A DNA stretch of 32,018 nucleotides from an uncultured bacterium (GTDB lineage Bacteria; Krumholzibacteriota; Krumholzibacteriia; LZORAL124-64-63): NCBI GenBank assembly GCA_903912525.1, contig CAIWHK010000011.1, positions 1-32,018 on the forward strand, written 5' to 3'. This document shows, in pieces, positions 17,837 through 25,571 of the stretch. A program made the translations under genes and the position numbers. The notes under the pieces were generated by a model. That model had not been told where the DNA came from, searched no databases, and worked only from the letters and a program-made list of their open reading frames with translations. How positions within the stretch are numbered: the stretch's first letter is position 1; every line of letters begins with the position of its first letter.

Positions 17837-18514
17837 ATGCACAGCGAACGCATCCTCGAGAAGTTCGAGTTCTACCGGAACGCCCGTCCCGAATTCCAGG
17901 AGAAGGTGCGCGGCGCGGGGCAGCTTGTGCGCGTCAAGCCCGGCGGCTACTTCGTCTGCGAAGGCGACCACGCGCCGGGCGTCGGCCTGATCGGCCAGGG
18001 TGCGCTGCGCGTCTACAAGTCGAGTGCATCGGGTCGCGAGATCACGCTGTACTGGGTGCGCGCCGGCGAACTGTGCCTGCTGAACCTGCTGGGCGCGCTG
18101 ACGGGCGTGACGTCGCCGGCCAGCGCGCGCGTGGAAGAGGAAGTGGTCGCGCTCGTGATCCCGCCCGACACGTTCCGCGGCTGGATCGGCGCCGAGCCGT
18201 CGCTGCGCACACACGTGTTCTCGATCATGGCCGCGGGCATGACCGAGGTGATGTCGCTGGTCGAGGAGATCGCGTTCAAGAAGCTGGACCTGCGCCTGGC
18301 GCAGTACCTGTCCGACGGCTTCTTCGGCCCCGGTGGCGTGCGCGAGCTGCAGGTGACCCACGAGGCCATCGCCGCCGAGCTGGGCGCCGCCCGCGAGCCG
18401 ATCAGCCGGCTGCTGAAGGACTTCGAGAACCAGGGCGCCATCCTGCTGGGACGCGGGCGCATCACGCTGAACGACGCTGAGGGGATGCGGGCACTCGTGG
18501 CCAGCGCCGACTAG
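17837..18514 (+). CDS. Crp/Fnr-family transcriptional regulator
   Basis: The 225-residue protein has an N-terminal cyclic-nucleotide-binding-like beta-roll (about 20-120: GGYFVCEGDHAPGVGLIGQGALRVYK), a dimer helix and a winged helix-turn-helix with VTHEAIAAELGAAREPISRLLKDFE. The recognition helix R-E-P-I-S-R has the Arg/Glu/Arg spacing that in Crp reads TGTGA. The Fnr iron-sulfur cysteines are absent and the cAMP pocket is not conserved, so the ligand is unknown. The segment LYWVRAGELCLLNLLGAL resembles a subgroup with a conserved Cys there. The start ATG 17837 has GGAG 8 nt upstream; TTG 17789 is less likely. An inverted repeat with a perfect TGTGA-N6-TCACA lies 82 bp downstream. Confidence 0.93.
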   Translation: MHSERILEKFEFYRNARPEFQEKVRGAGQLVRVKPGGYFVCEGDHAPGVGLIGQGALRVYKSSASGREITLYWVRAGELCLLNLLGALTGVTSPASARVEEEVVALVIPPDTFRGWIGAEPSLRTHVFSIMAAGMTEVMSLVEEIAFKKLDLRLAQYLSDGFFGPGGVRELQVTHEAIAAELGAAREPISRLLKDFENQGAILLGRGRITLNDAEGMRALVASAD

Positions 18515-18595
18515 TGGCGAGCAGCGACTAGTGGCCTGTAGGGGCTTGCGCAACCGCATCCCCCGCAATCGCTTACGGAATTTTGAAAAAAAAGG

Positions 18596-18627
18596 CCGCC
18601 ATGTGTGACCACGGTCACAGATGGCGG
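18596..18627. promoter_or_regulatory. Long inverted repeat containing a perfect TGTGA-N6-TCACA site
   Basis: CCGCCAT at 18596-18602 pairs with ATGGCGG at 18621-18627. After one mismatch, TGTGACC (18604-18610) pairs with GGTCACA (18613-18619). The inner part contains TGTGA-CCACGG-TCACA, the canonical Crp-type operator. An A8 tract precedes the repeat and TTT follows, so in RNA it could also act as a terminator hairpin, best on the minus strand. It lies between the Crp/Fnr-type gene and the cytochrome operon. The rest of the gene-free gap 18515-18837 shows only a 10-bp duplication, GACTAGTGGC at 18509 and 18526, around the preceding stop codon. Confidence 0.75.
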
Positions 18628-18837
18628 TTTCGCTTCTGAGTATCGTTATCCCCGAAGAGAGATTCAGGACGGCAGGTGTGGCGGTCCCGTCCCAAGGTGG
18701 GCAACCTGCGCGACCGACGGTGGGCGCATCGCCCGCGACCCTTCTGTCGGGTGCATCGACGGGACCGCCTTTCTCCAGCCCCTGACCCCCGGCCGCCTGC
18801 GGCCGCGGCTGGCGGGGAGTGCGGTGACGGGGGAACG

Positions 18838-19965
18838 ATGCACGGCCTTGCGACAAGAATCACGCGACCCTGGTCGCGGCTGGCCAGCGGAGCGATGCGG
18901 AGATCGGTGGGAGTGGCCCTGGCGTTGGCGGTGCATTGGACCGCGGCCGACAACGCCATGGCCCTCCCCCGGTACACCGCGCAGTACGGCCAGGATTGCC
19001 GGCTGTGCCACGTGAACCCGACGGGCGGCGGGCTGCGCAACGCCTACGCGACGCAGGTCCTGGTGCCCACGGAACTGGCGGGCGGCACGGGACGGCCATC
19101 GACGGGGGACGTCGCCGGCGTCGCATTGCCGGTCGACGTGACGTTCGGCGCCGACCTGCGCACGCTCGCCTGGATGCAGGAGGGCGGCCCGAGCATGCTG
19201 CTGGCGATGCAGGGCGACGTCTACGTCGGCATTGCCGCGCCCGGCGACATCCAGATCTACGCCGAAATGGGCCCGCACGAGGCCGAGGTGTTCGGCCTGG
19301 CCTACGGCATCATCCCGCACGGCTACCTCAAGGCGGGGCGCTTCACGCCCGACTACGGCTGGCGCTTCGACGACCATCGCCAATTCTCCCGACGTTACCT
19401 GTTTACGCCCGACGGCATCGACGAGCCGCACGCCCTGCTGGGCGAAGGTGTCGAGGCCGGCATCGCCGTGGGCGGGTTGTCGGCGACGACATCCGTGATC
19501 CAGGGCGGCGCGGAGATCGGCGACGCCTGGGCGGCGCGCGCGCTGATGCGCCGCGAAGTGGGCGCGCTGCGTGTCGGCGTCGGTTCGTCGGTGTGGCAGC
19601 GCGGCGTCGGTGCGGGGGGGCGTCGCGCCGCGGGCGCGTTCTGGTACGCGTCGGCCGGCCCGTGGGCGTGGCTGGGCGAAATCGACGAGACCCGCGGCGA
19701 CGGGCGACGCGGCCGGCTGGTGACGCAGGAGGTGACCCTCGACGTGCAGCGCGGCCTGGCGCTGCGCGCGGTGTACGGGTTCCAGGATCCCGATCGCGAA
19801 CTGCAGAGCGGCGCACGGTACCGCGTCGGCGCCGGCGTGGCCTGGTTCGCGCGGCCCGGCATGGGCCTGCAGGCGATGGCCAGCCACTGGCGCGTGGACC
19901 AGGGTCTCGACGTCGCCGACAGCGATCACAACGACGCCGAGCTGGTGGTGCACTTCCTGTACTGA
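18838..19965 (+). CDS. Exported protein with one c-type heme site and a barrel-like body
   Basis: The 375-residue product has a hydrophobic export segment (about 21-40). The heme-attachment motif CRLCH is at 54-58, in the context QDCRLCHVNPTGGGLRNAY. The remainder has repeated short amphipathic stretches (VYVGIAAPGDIQIYAEMG, LRVGVGSSVWQRG, LALRAVYGFQDPD) and ends VVHFLY; the aromatic C-terminus is usual for outer-membrane barrels. A heme domain joined to a barrel could place a heme at the outer membrane for electron transfer, but this is inference. The ATG at 18838 follows GGGGG; ATG 18895 is an alternative that gives a shorter signal peptide. It is the first gene of a three-gene group with YceI and a cytochrome lipoprotein. 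Confidence 0.8.
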   Translation: MHGLATRITRPWSRLASGAMRRSVGVALALAVHWTAADNAMALPRYTAQYGQDCRLCHVNPTGGGLRNAYATQVLVPTELAGGTGRPSTGDVAGVALPVDVTFGADLRTLAWMQEGGPSMLLAMQGDVYVGIAAPGDIQIYAEMGPHEAEVFGLAYGIIPHGYLKAGRFTPDYGWRFDDHRQFSRRYLFTPDGIDEPHALLGEGVEAGIAVGGLSATTSVIQGGAEIGDAWAARALMRREVGALRVGVGSSVWQRGVGAGGRRAAGAFWYASAGPWAWLGEIDETRGDGRRGRLVTQEVTLDVQRGLALRAVYGFQDPDRELQSGARYRVGAGVAWFARPGMGLQAMASHWRVDQGLDVADSDHNDAELVVHFLY

Positions 19966-19994
19966 ACAGGCCTCGACAGTCGAAGGGGTGGACG

Positions 19995-20597
19995 ATGATG
20001 AAGCGGACGTTCGTGGCGATGTCGCTGGCGCTGGCCGTGCTGGCGGTCTGGGCGCCCACGCAGGCGGCCACCGCGCGCTGGCAGGTGAAGCCGGGTGAGG
20101 GCACGCGCGTCGAGTTCGTCTCGAAGGCGCCCATGGAGACGTTCACCGGCCGGACGAAACTGGTGAGCGGCGCCTGCACCTGCGACATCGCGCGGCTGGT
20201 GGGCGACATCACCCTCGAGGTCGCTGTCGACATGGCCTCGTTCGACACGGGCCTGTCCAAGCGCAACCAGCACATGCGCGAGAACCACCTGCACACCGAC
20301 CGCTTCCCGCAGGCCTGGCTGCGCGGGGGCGTGCTCAAGGCGATCGCTGCTTCCGACCTGCCGGTGGGCGGGGCCGTCAGCGTCGAGTTCTCGGGGGAGC
20401 TCGACCTGCACGGCGTCCGCCGGCCGGTGGTCGTGCCGCTGGAACTGTCGCGCCCGACCGAGGGCACGATCGTCGTGAAGGGCGCCTTCCCGGTCCGCCT
20501 GGCGGATTACGGCATCCCGCGCCCGCAGATGCTGCTGATGAAGCTGGCCGAGGAACAGCTCGTCCGCGTCGCCCTCACCCTCGAGAGGACGCCATGA
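19995..20597 (+). CDS. YceI-family periplasmic protein
   Basis: The 200-residue protein has a signal peptide (MMKRTFVAMSLALAVLAVWA...TQA) and a lipocalin-like YceI domain. Typical pieces are the start of the barrel (WQVKPGEGTRVEFVSK), the helix MASFDTGLSKRNQHMRENHLHTDRFPQAWL and VEFSGELDLHGVRRPVVVPLEL. YceI proteins bind isoprenoid-type lipids, and in many genomes they sit next to cytochromes, which is also true here. GGGG lies 6 nt before the ATG. Its stop overlaps the next start (ATGA), so the next protein is probably translated in a coupled way. The exact ligand is not predictable. Confidence 0.93.
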   Translation: MMKRTFVAMSLALAVLAVWAPTQAATARWQVKPGEGTRVEFVSKAPMETFTGRTKLVSGACTCDIARLVGDITLEVAVDMASFDTGLSKRNQHMRENHLHTDRFPQAWLRGGVLKAIAASDLPVGGAVSVEFSGELDLHGVRRPVVVPLELSRPTEGTIVVKGAFPVRLADYGIPRPQMLLMKLAEEQLVRVALTLERTP

Positions 20598-21100
20598 TGC
20601 GCACCAGGAGGCAGCCCCGCGGGGCAACGGCTTTGCCGGTTCAAGCGTCGTCGCAGTCATCACAAGTACTCATGGCGACGCTGGGCGCGCCGGTGGTTGG
20701 TGGGGCCCTGATCCTGGCTTTCCTGCTGGCGCTCGCAGGGTGCTCGGACAGCGGTGACCCGACCGGCGCGCCGCCAATCGAGATGACGCCGACCGCGACG
20801 TACGCGGCCGACGTGCAGCCGATCTGGGATGCGCACTGCACATCGTGCCATGGGGCGGTTGCCAGTGCCGGCATGGACCTGCGCTCGACGGCGGGAACGG
20901 CGATGCTCGTGGGCGTCGCGTCGGCCACCTACGGCGGCTCGCGCGTGGCGCCGGGCAGCCCGTCGACGTCGGTGCTGTACCTGAAGCTGCAGGGCGATGC
21001 GTCGACCGGCGACCGCATGCCGCTGGGTGGGGCGGCGCTGTCGGCGGGAGAGTTGGAGAAGGTGCGGCTGTGGATCGTCGGCGGGGCGCTCGACAACTGA
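20594..21100 (+). CDS. Cytochrome c-type lipoprotein
   Basis: The 168-residue protein has a long n-region, then a hydrophobic segment ending in LALAGC, a clear lipobox. After a short Pro/Thr-rich linker comes a single cytochrome c domain: AADVQPIWDAHCTSCHGAVASAGMDL with the heme motif CTSCH, and a likely distal methionine in GDRMPLGG. YLKLQGDASTGDRMP and ELEKVRLWIVGGA are typical of the domain found in many environmental cytochromes. A later start at ATG 20672 would shorten the n-region, but the ATGA overlap with the YceI gene supports 20594. It is probably anchored in the outer or inner membrane and exchanges electrons with the barrel heme protein of the same operon. Confidence 0.9.
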   Translation: MMRTRRQPRGATALPVQASSQSSQVLMATLGAPVVGGALILAFLLALAGCSDSGDPTGAPPIEMTPTATYAADVQPIWDAHCTSCHGAVASAGMDLRSTAGTAMLVGVASATYGGSRVAPGSPSTSVLYLKLQGDASTGDRMPLGGAALSAGELEKVRLWIVGGALDN

Positions 21101-21124
21101 CCAGAAGACCCGTGGGGATGGGTC

Positions 21125-21157
21125 GGGGCGGCGCTGGCTTTCGGGCCACGCCGCCCC
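21125..21157 (+). terminator. Probable terminator hairpin of the cytochrome operon
   Basis: GGGGCGGCG (21125-21133) pairs with CGCCGCCCC (21149-21157), and TGGC/GCCA inside extends the stem. The T-run is weak (ATCTTT 4 nt later). Its position, 24 bp after the last stop codon, supports a terminator. Confidence 0.6.
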
Positions 21158-21193
21158 GTGATCTTTAAACAAGAGCAGTGATTGTCGAAGGAA

Positions 21194-21207
21194 TTGCGCC
21201 GGCGCAA
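21194..21207. repeat. Dispersed palindrome, between convergent genes
   Basis: This is a perfect TTGCGCCGGCGCAA in the gap between the cytochrome operon and the convergent repair gene. The only other element in the 183-bp gap is the hairpin at 21125-21157. Confidence 0.9.
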
Positions 21208-21283
21208 GTGGCGGCGCAACTGGCAACGTGGCGGCCGACAATTGGCGTCGCAGAATCGCCGCCCATCCTTAGTGACACCCCCC

Positions 21284-22429
21284 TCAAATCCCCCCGCTGT
21301 CCAGCCCTTCCCACAAATACCACGACCCGATCGACCGGTACGGCCGCCACGGCTCGGCGATGGCCGCCAGCTGCGCGGGCGTCGCGTGCCCGCCCAGCCC
21401 GTACAGCTTGCCGGCAGCCGCGCGCAAACCCAGGTCGCCGGTGGCCAGCACGTCGAGGCGGCCGAGGTGGAAGATCAGGTGCATGTGCGCCGACCACTCG
21501 CCGATGCCGCGCACCGTCGTCAGCGCCTCGATCACCGCGTCGTCGTCCATCCGCCTCAGAGAGCGCAGGTCGAGCCGCCCGTCAGCCACGCGCGCGGCCA
21601 GGTCGTGCACGTAGCCGGCCTTCGCGTTCGAGAGGCCGACCGAGCGCAAAACAGTCGGGTCGATGGCGAGCATCTGCGCGGGCGTCGGGTAGCCGGGGCC
21701 GGGCACCAGGTCGCTTACGCGGCCGGCGATGGTCTGCCCCGCCTTCAACGAGAGCTGCTGGTGGATGATGGCGGTCACCAGCGATTCCCACGGCGGCCGC
21801 GTCCGGTCGGCGCGCGCCAGGTACGGACCATGGCGGCGGATGAGCGCGCGCATCTTCGGGTCCACCTTGCAGAGGTGGGCCAGGCCGCGCGCGTGTTCCT
21901 CATCGCGCACCCAGCCCTCGTCGTGCAGCAGCCGCGCCTTGAGCGGCAGGCCGCCGGCCGACGAGAAGCCGGTCAGCGAGCCGTCGGCCCCGACGCAGCG
22001 GTGGCAGGGCACGATGATGGGCACCGGGTTGGCGCCCATGATGCGGCCCACGGCACGCGAGGCGGTCGGCCGGCCGCAGGCCTTCGCCAGTTCACCGTAC
22101 GTGACGACGCTGCCGCGCGGCACCTTTCGCAGGCGGCGCCAGACCTGGCGGGCGAACTCGGGGGCATCGCCGTCGTCGACGGGGATGTCGCGGTAGTCGT
22201 CGTCGCCGCCGGCCAGGCCGGCGCGCAGCCGGGCCGCGAGCGCGGCGACGGGGGCGGCCGGGCGCGCGACGTAGGGCAGGTCGGGGCACCGCTCGGCGAG
22301 CGACTCCCGGGCGGTGGCGGCGTCGGGCTGGCCGATCTCGAGCCGGCAGATACCGCGCGGCGTCCAGGCCAGGCCGACCGGGCCGCGCGCGGTGGAGAAC
22401 ACGTGTTGTCCGGAGCCGGGCAGGCGCAT
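21284..22429 (-). CDS. Fused O6-alkylguanine-DNA methyltransferase and AlkA-type 3-methyladenine glycosylase
   Basis: The 381-residue protein joins two alkylation-repair enzymes. Residues 1-173 are an Ogt-type methyltransferase, with [11 protein letters not shown], the recognition segment [11 protein letters not shown] and the acceptor C142 in [10 protein letters not shown], followed by [16 protein letters not shown]. Residues 180-381 are a HhH-GPD glycosylase of the AlkA type: [18 protein letters not shown] (221-238), hairpin [15 protein letters not shown] (306-320) and catalytic D332 in [10 protein letters not shown]. The start is ATG 22429. The single uninterrupted frame crosses the junction near residue 175. 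The Ada N-terminal phosphotriester and AraC domains are absent, so it is not Ada. The promoter lies in the 94-bp gap shared with the divergent GNAT gene. Confidence 0.93.
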   Translation of the reverse strand: MRLPGSGQHVFSTARGPVGLAWTPRGICRLEIGQPDAATARESLAERCPDLPYVARPAAPVAALAARLRAGLAGGDDDYRDIPVDDGDAPEFARQVWRRLRKVPRGSVVTYGELAKACGRPTASRAVGRIMGANPVPIIVPCHRCVGADGSLTGFSSAGGLPLKARLLHDEGWVRDEEHARGLAHLCKVDPKMRALIRRHGPYLARADRTRPPWESLVTAIIHQQLSLKAGQTIAGRVSDLVPGPGYPTPAQMLAIDPTVLRSVGLSNAKAGYVHDLAARVADGRLDLRSLRRMDDDAVIEALTTVRGIGEWSAHMHLIFHLGRLDVLATGDLGLRAAAGKLYGLGGHATPAQLAAIAEPWRPYRSIGSWYLWEGLDSGGI

Positions 22430-22458
22430 CGCGGGGTGCCTTTCGGGCGCAGTGGGAC

Positions 22459-22486
22459 TATATTCCGCGGGCGGCCGCGCGGCCGC
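22459..22486. promoter_or_regulatory. Divergent control region between repair gene and GNAT gene
   Basis: The 94-bp gap holds TATATT at 22459-22464, a possible -10, and the 16-bp perfect palindrome GCGGCCGCGCGGCCGC at 22471-22486. The GC-rich palindrome may be chance in this composition, but its central place between divergent starts makes it a possible operator. Confidence 0.35.
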
Positions 22487-22523
22487 TGCGGGCCATGATA
22501 ACACACGGACGGAGGCGGCACCC

Positions 22524-23006
22524 GTGTCAGCGCGCGATGAAGATCTCGATGATGGCATCGACGGGGATGACGACGATCGCGTCGTCTTCCGTGTGGCCGT
22601 CACAGCGGCCGATGTGCTGCGCGTGATGGTCGTGCGCGGCATCGTTTTCCACGACGAGCAGGGCGTGGGCTGGTCGGACGAGTTCGACGACGCCGACGCC
22701 GCCGCAGTGCATGTGCTGGGCGAGTGCGACGGGCAACCGGTGGCCAGCGGCCGCCTGTGCCTGCTGGACGGCGGCTGGGCCAAGCTGGGGCGCGTCGCGG
22801 TGCGCGAGCAGTGGCGCGGGCGCGGCATCGCGCACGGCATGGTGGGCGTGCTGATGCAGGAGGCCGCGCGCCTGGGCGTGACGAAGCTGAAGCTGCACGC
22901 GCAGGTCTACCTGGAGGACTTCTACGCCGGCTACGGCTTCACGCGGCAGGGCGGCGTCTTCGACGAGTGCGGCATCGACCACATCCTGATGACCCGGGAA
23001 TCGTAA
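22524..23006 (+). CDS. GNAT-family N-acetyltransferase (YjcF/ElaA-like)
   Basis: The 160-residue protein has an acidic N-terminal stretch of 20 residues and then a GNAT fold. Recognisable pieces are [22 protein letters not shown], the acetyl-CoA loop [17 protein letters not shown] (Q/RxxGxG/A type) and [34 protein letters not shown], all typical of the YjcF/ElaA group. The acceptor is unknown. GTG 22524 was chosen because GGAGG lies 8 nt upstream; the open frame continues upstream only through the shared promoter gap. The RNA methyltransferase start lies 20 nt after its stop, so the two are probably in one operon. Confidence 0.88.
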   Translation: MSARDEDLDDGIDGDDDDRVVFRVAVTAADVLRVMVVRGIVFHDEQGVGWSDEFDDADAAAVHVLGECDGQPVASGRLCLLDGGWAKLGRVAVREQWRGRGIAHGMVGVLMQEAARLGVTKLKLHAQVYLEDFYAGYGFTRQGGVFDECGIDHILMTRES

Positions 23007-23026
23007 CGACGAAGAGGACGCGACCC

Positions 23027-24169
23027 GTGTACCTGTACCAGCAGCGCCGCCGCTTCTATGCCCAGACCGCCGCCGGCGTCGAGGAACTGGCTGCCGCAGA
23101 GCTCAAGCAACTGGGCGCCAAGCGCGTGCAGCCCGGCAAGCGCGGCATCATCTTCAGCGCCGACCCCGATGTCCTGTGCCGCGTGAACTACCGCGCGCGG
23201 CTGATCTCGCGCGTGCTGGCGCCGCTGGTCGAGTTCCCCGCGTCCACGCCCGAGGCACTGTACCTGGGCGCCAAGAAGATCGACTGGACGCGGCTGATGA
23301 CGCTGGACCAGACGTTCGCGATCTTCGCCAACGTCTACCGCAGCGAGATCTCGCACAGCAAGTACGCGGCCCTGAAGGTGAAGGATTGCGTGGCGGACAT
23401 GTTCCGCGCGCGGTACTACGGCAAGCGGCCCGACGTCGACACGCAGGATCCCGACCTGTCGATCGGGGTGCACATCCTCGACGACATGGTGACCATCTTC
23501 ATCGACTGCTCGGGCGGCTCGCTGCACCGGCGCGGCTACCGGATGGACGCAGTCGAGGCGCCGATGCAGGAGACGCTGGCCGCGGCGATCCTCGACATCG
23601 CGAAGTGGGACGGCAAGCGGCCGCTGTACGACCCCATGTGCGGCTCGGGCACCTTCCTGGCCGAGGCCTGGCTGAAGGCCGGCAACATCCCGGCCGGCTG
23701 CCTGCGCAAGAAGTGGGGCTTCCAGATGCTGCCGGACCACGACAAGCGCACGTGGATCAAGGTGAAGCTGGAGGAAGACAACGCCATCCGCACGGTGCGG
23801 GGCGGGCAGATCCGCGGCAGCGACATCAATCCCGCCGCCGTCGAGATGACGCGCCACAACGTCGCGCGCATCCCCACCGGCGATGAGTTGCGCGTACGGA
23901 CGATGGACTACCGCGACATCGACGCTATCGAGAACAGCGTGATCATCTGCAACCCGCCCTACGGCATCCGCATGCAGCCCGAAGCCGACATGAAGCCGTT
24001 CATGCGCGAGTTCGGCGACTTCCTGAAGCAGAAGTGCAAGGGCTCGGACGCCTACATCTACGTGGGCGACAAGGAGCTGGCCGGCGAGCTGGGGCTGAAG
24101 CCCGCGTTCCGCCTGCCGCTGGCCAACGGCGGCCTGGACGGGCGGCTGATGAAGTTCGAGTTATACTAG
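23027..24169 (+). CDS. THUMP-domain RNA guanine-N2 methyltransferase (RlmL/YpsC-like)
   Basis: The 380-residue protein matches the family that methylates a guanine of 23S rRNA. An N-terminal ferredoxin-like part (FYAQTAAGVEELAAAELKQLGA) and a THUMP domain (about 50-160) bind RNA. The Rossmann methyltransferase domain follows, with the AdoMet loop DPMCGSGTFLAEA (202-214), the acidic strand GSDINPAAVEM and the catalytic NPPYG (309-313) typical of exocyclic amine methylation. The length equals that of stand-alone YpsC/RlmL N-terminal-half enzymes; the RlmK part of the E. coli fusion is absent. GTG 23027 has GAGGA 8 nt upstream. Confidence 0.92.
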   Translation: MYLYQQRRRFYAQTAAGVEELAAAELKQLGAKRVQPGKRGIIFSADPDVLCRVNYRARLISRVLAPLVEFPASTPEALYLGAKKIDWTRLMTLDQTFAIFANVYRSEISHSKYAALKVKDCVADMFRARYYGKRPDVDTQDPDLSIGVHILDDMVTIFIDCSGGSLHRRGYRMDAVEAPMQETLAAAILDIAKWDGKRPLYDPMCGSGTFLAEAWLKAGNIPAGCLRKKWGFQMLPDHDKRTWIKVKLEEDNAIRTVRGGQIRGSDINPAAVEMTRHNVARIPTGDELRVRTMDYRDIDAIENSVIICNPPYGIRMQPEADMKPFMREFGDFLKQKCKGSDAYIYVGDKELAGELGLKPAFRLPLANGGLDGRLMKFELY

Positions 24170-24212
24170 GCGGCACGTTCCTTATTCACGCCCCGGTCGG
24201 AAGAGGACCACC

Positions 24213-24605
24213 ATGCACAACGACAAGCACCACGATCGCGATGATCACGACGAGAAGCCCGCGAAGATGCGGCCGCCCGTGCTCGTCATCTCGAACCAGG
24301 GGATGGGCCACGCGCCCGTCGAGCTGGGCCTCAAGCTGATCAAGACATACCTGGGCCTGCTGGATGCCGACAATCGGCAGCCGAGCGCCATCTGCCTGTA
24401 TGGCGAGGGCGTGAAGCTGGCCATCGAGGGCTCGCCCGTGCTGGACGAGTTGCGCGCGCTGGCGACCAAGGGCGCCCGGGTGGTCGTGTGCACCACGTGC
24501 CTGAACCACTTCGAGGCGCTGGACAAGCTCCAGGCCGGCGAGGCCGGGACGATGAAGGACATCATCGAGCTGCAGTGGGCCGCCAAGAAGGTGGTCACGC
24601 TCTAG
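24213..24605 (+). CDS. DsrE-like protein similar to the C-terminal domain of YedF
   Basis: The 130-residue protein matches the second domain of the 'selenium metabolism' protein YedF. Landmarks are PPVLVISNQGMGHAPVELGLKLIKTYLGLL, ICLYGEGVKLAIEGSPVLDEL and VVCTTCLNHFEALDKLQAGEAGTMKDII, with the CTTC pair near residues 93-96. The TusA-like N-terminal domain found in full YedF is missing; in its place is a His/Asp-rich tail (HNDKHHDRDDHDE) that might bind metal. A role in sulfur or selenium transfer is only inferred from the family. GAGGA lies 5 nt before the ATG. The 43-nt gap after the methyltransferase suggests cotranscription. Confidence 0.82.
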   Translation: MHNDKHHDRDDHDEKPAKMRPPVLVISNQGMGHAPVELGLKLIKTYLGLLDADNRQPSAICLYGEGVKLAIEGSPVLDELRALATKGARVVVCTTCLNHFEALDKLQAGEAGTMKDIIELQWAAKKVVTL

Positions 24606-24749
24606 GGCGTACCAGGGCCGGCGGGCCGGGACCGGGTGGGCGGTTGCGGGCATCCGGGAGTGTCGTTAAGGTGAGGACTGCCCGTCGGCGCGGCCGGCGG
24701 GGCAGCAGCGGAGTGCATCCATCACGAGTCACCCCCGACCGGAGCGGCC

Positions 24750-25571
24750 TTGAACAGCGATTGCCACGATGATCGTGCGCGCCCGCCGCGGGAATCCGTT
24801 TTCCCGGAGGCCATGCCCGACGCGACCTCCGGAGAACAGCTCGTGCGCCCCTGCGACATCAAGGGGATCCTGCACAGTCACAGCCGCTGGACCAACGGCG
24901 CGCACTCGCTGGCCTCGATGGTCTCGACCGCGCAGGAGATCGGGCTCGAGTACCTCGGCATCAGCGACCACTTCCGCAGCACGACCCACAACGACGGCCT
25001 GGACATGCAGGCGGCGCAGGTGCAGCGCCAGGAGATCGAGCGCCTGCGTGCGCTGAACCCCGCCTTCGACATCCTGCAGGGCGTGGAACTGGACGCCAAC
25101 GATGATGGCAGTTTGCCCCTGGACGAGGCCACGCTGTCGTGGTTCGACTTCGTGATCGTCTCGTTCCCGGCCAACGGCGGGTTCGATTCCGGGCGCCTGA
25201 CCGACCAGATCCTGCGCGTGGTCGCGCACCCGCGCGTGGCCATCCTGGGCAAGCCGATGAGCGAGTTCATGCTGCAGGGCGCCAAGGCGGGCGTCGACAT
25301 CCGGCGCGTGCTCGAGGCCGCCGCCGCCCACGACACGGCGGTCGAGGTGACGGCCAACCCGTCCTGCGCCGAACTGGACTGGAGCAATTGCCGGCTGGCG
25401 CAGGAGCTGGGCGTGCGGCTGGCGATCAGCCCCGATGCGCATCGCGCGGCGCGGCTGGTCGACTATCGGCACGGGGCGGAAATGGCGCGGGCGGCGGGAG
25501 TCTGCTGCAATTCGATCCTCAACACGCTGGACCACTTCGAGGTGCGTCGCTACCTCGCGCGCGGGCGCTAG
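24750..25571 (+). CDS. PHP-domain protein similar to the PolX phosphoesterase part, with altered metal site
   Basis: The 273-residue protein resembles the PHP phosphoesterase half of bacterial PolX but has no polymerase domain. Metal-binding motifs present are [11 protein letters not shown] (H42, H44), GISDH (D73, H74), GVELD (E113) and SPDAH (D229, H231). Two histidines normally found in PolX PHP domains are replaced: the SVH motif reads VSFP (P140) and the GHP motif reads GKP (K168). A two-metal site, a changed activity or loss of catalysis are all possible. The TTG start at 24750 has GGAG 5 nt upstream; ATG 24813 has its ribosome binding site too close. The stop codon shares CTAG with that of the convergent kinase. 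Confidence 0.82.
   Translation: MNSDCHDDRARPPRESVFPEAMPDATSGEQLVRPCDIKGILHSHSRWTNGAHSLASMVSTAQEIGLEYLGISDHFRSTTHNDGLDMQAAQVQRQEIERLRALNPAFDILQGVELDANDDGSLPLDEATLSWFDFVIVSFPANGGFDSGRLTDQILRVVAHPRVAILGKPMSEFMLQGAKAGVDIRRVLEAAAAHDTAVEVTANPSCAELDWSNCRLAQELGVRLAISPDAHRAARLVDYRHGAEMARAAGVCCNSILNTLDHFEVRRYLARGR

Noticed and set aside
15626-18856. Very long minus-strand open frame (over 1000 codons) opposite the kinase and Crp-type genes
   Set aside because: The plus strand encodes full kinase and regulator domains. The antisense frame is long only because of high-GC codon bias.
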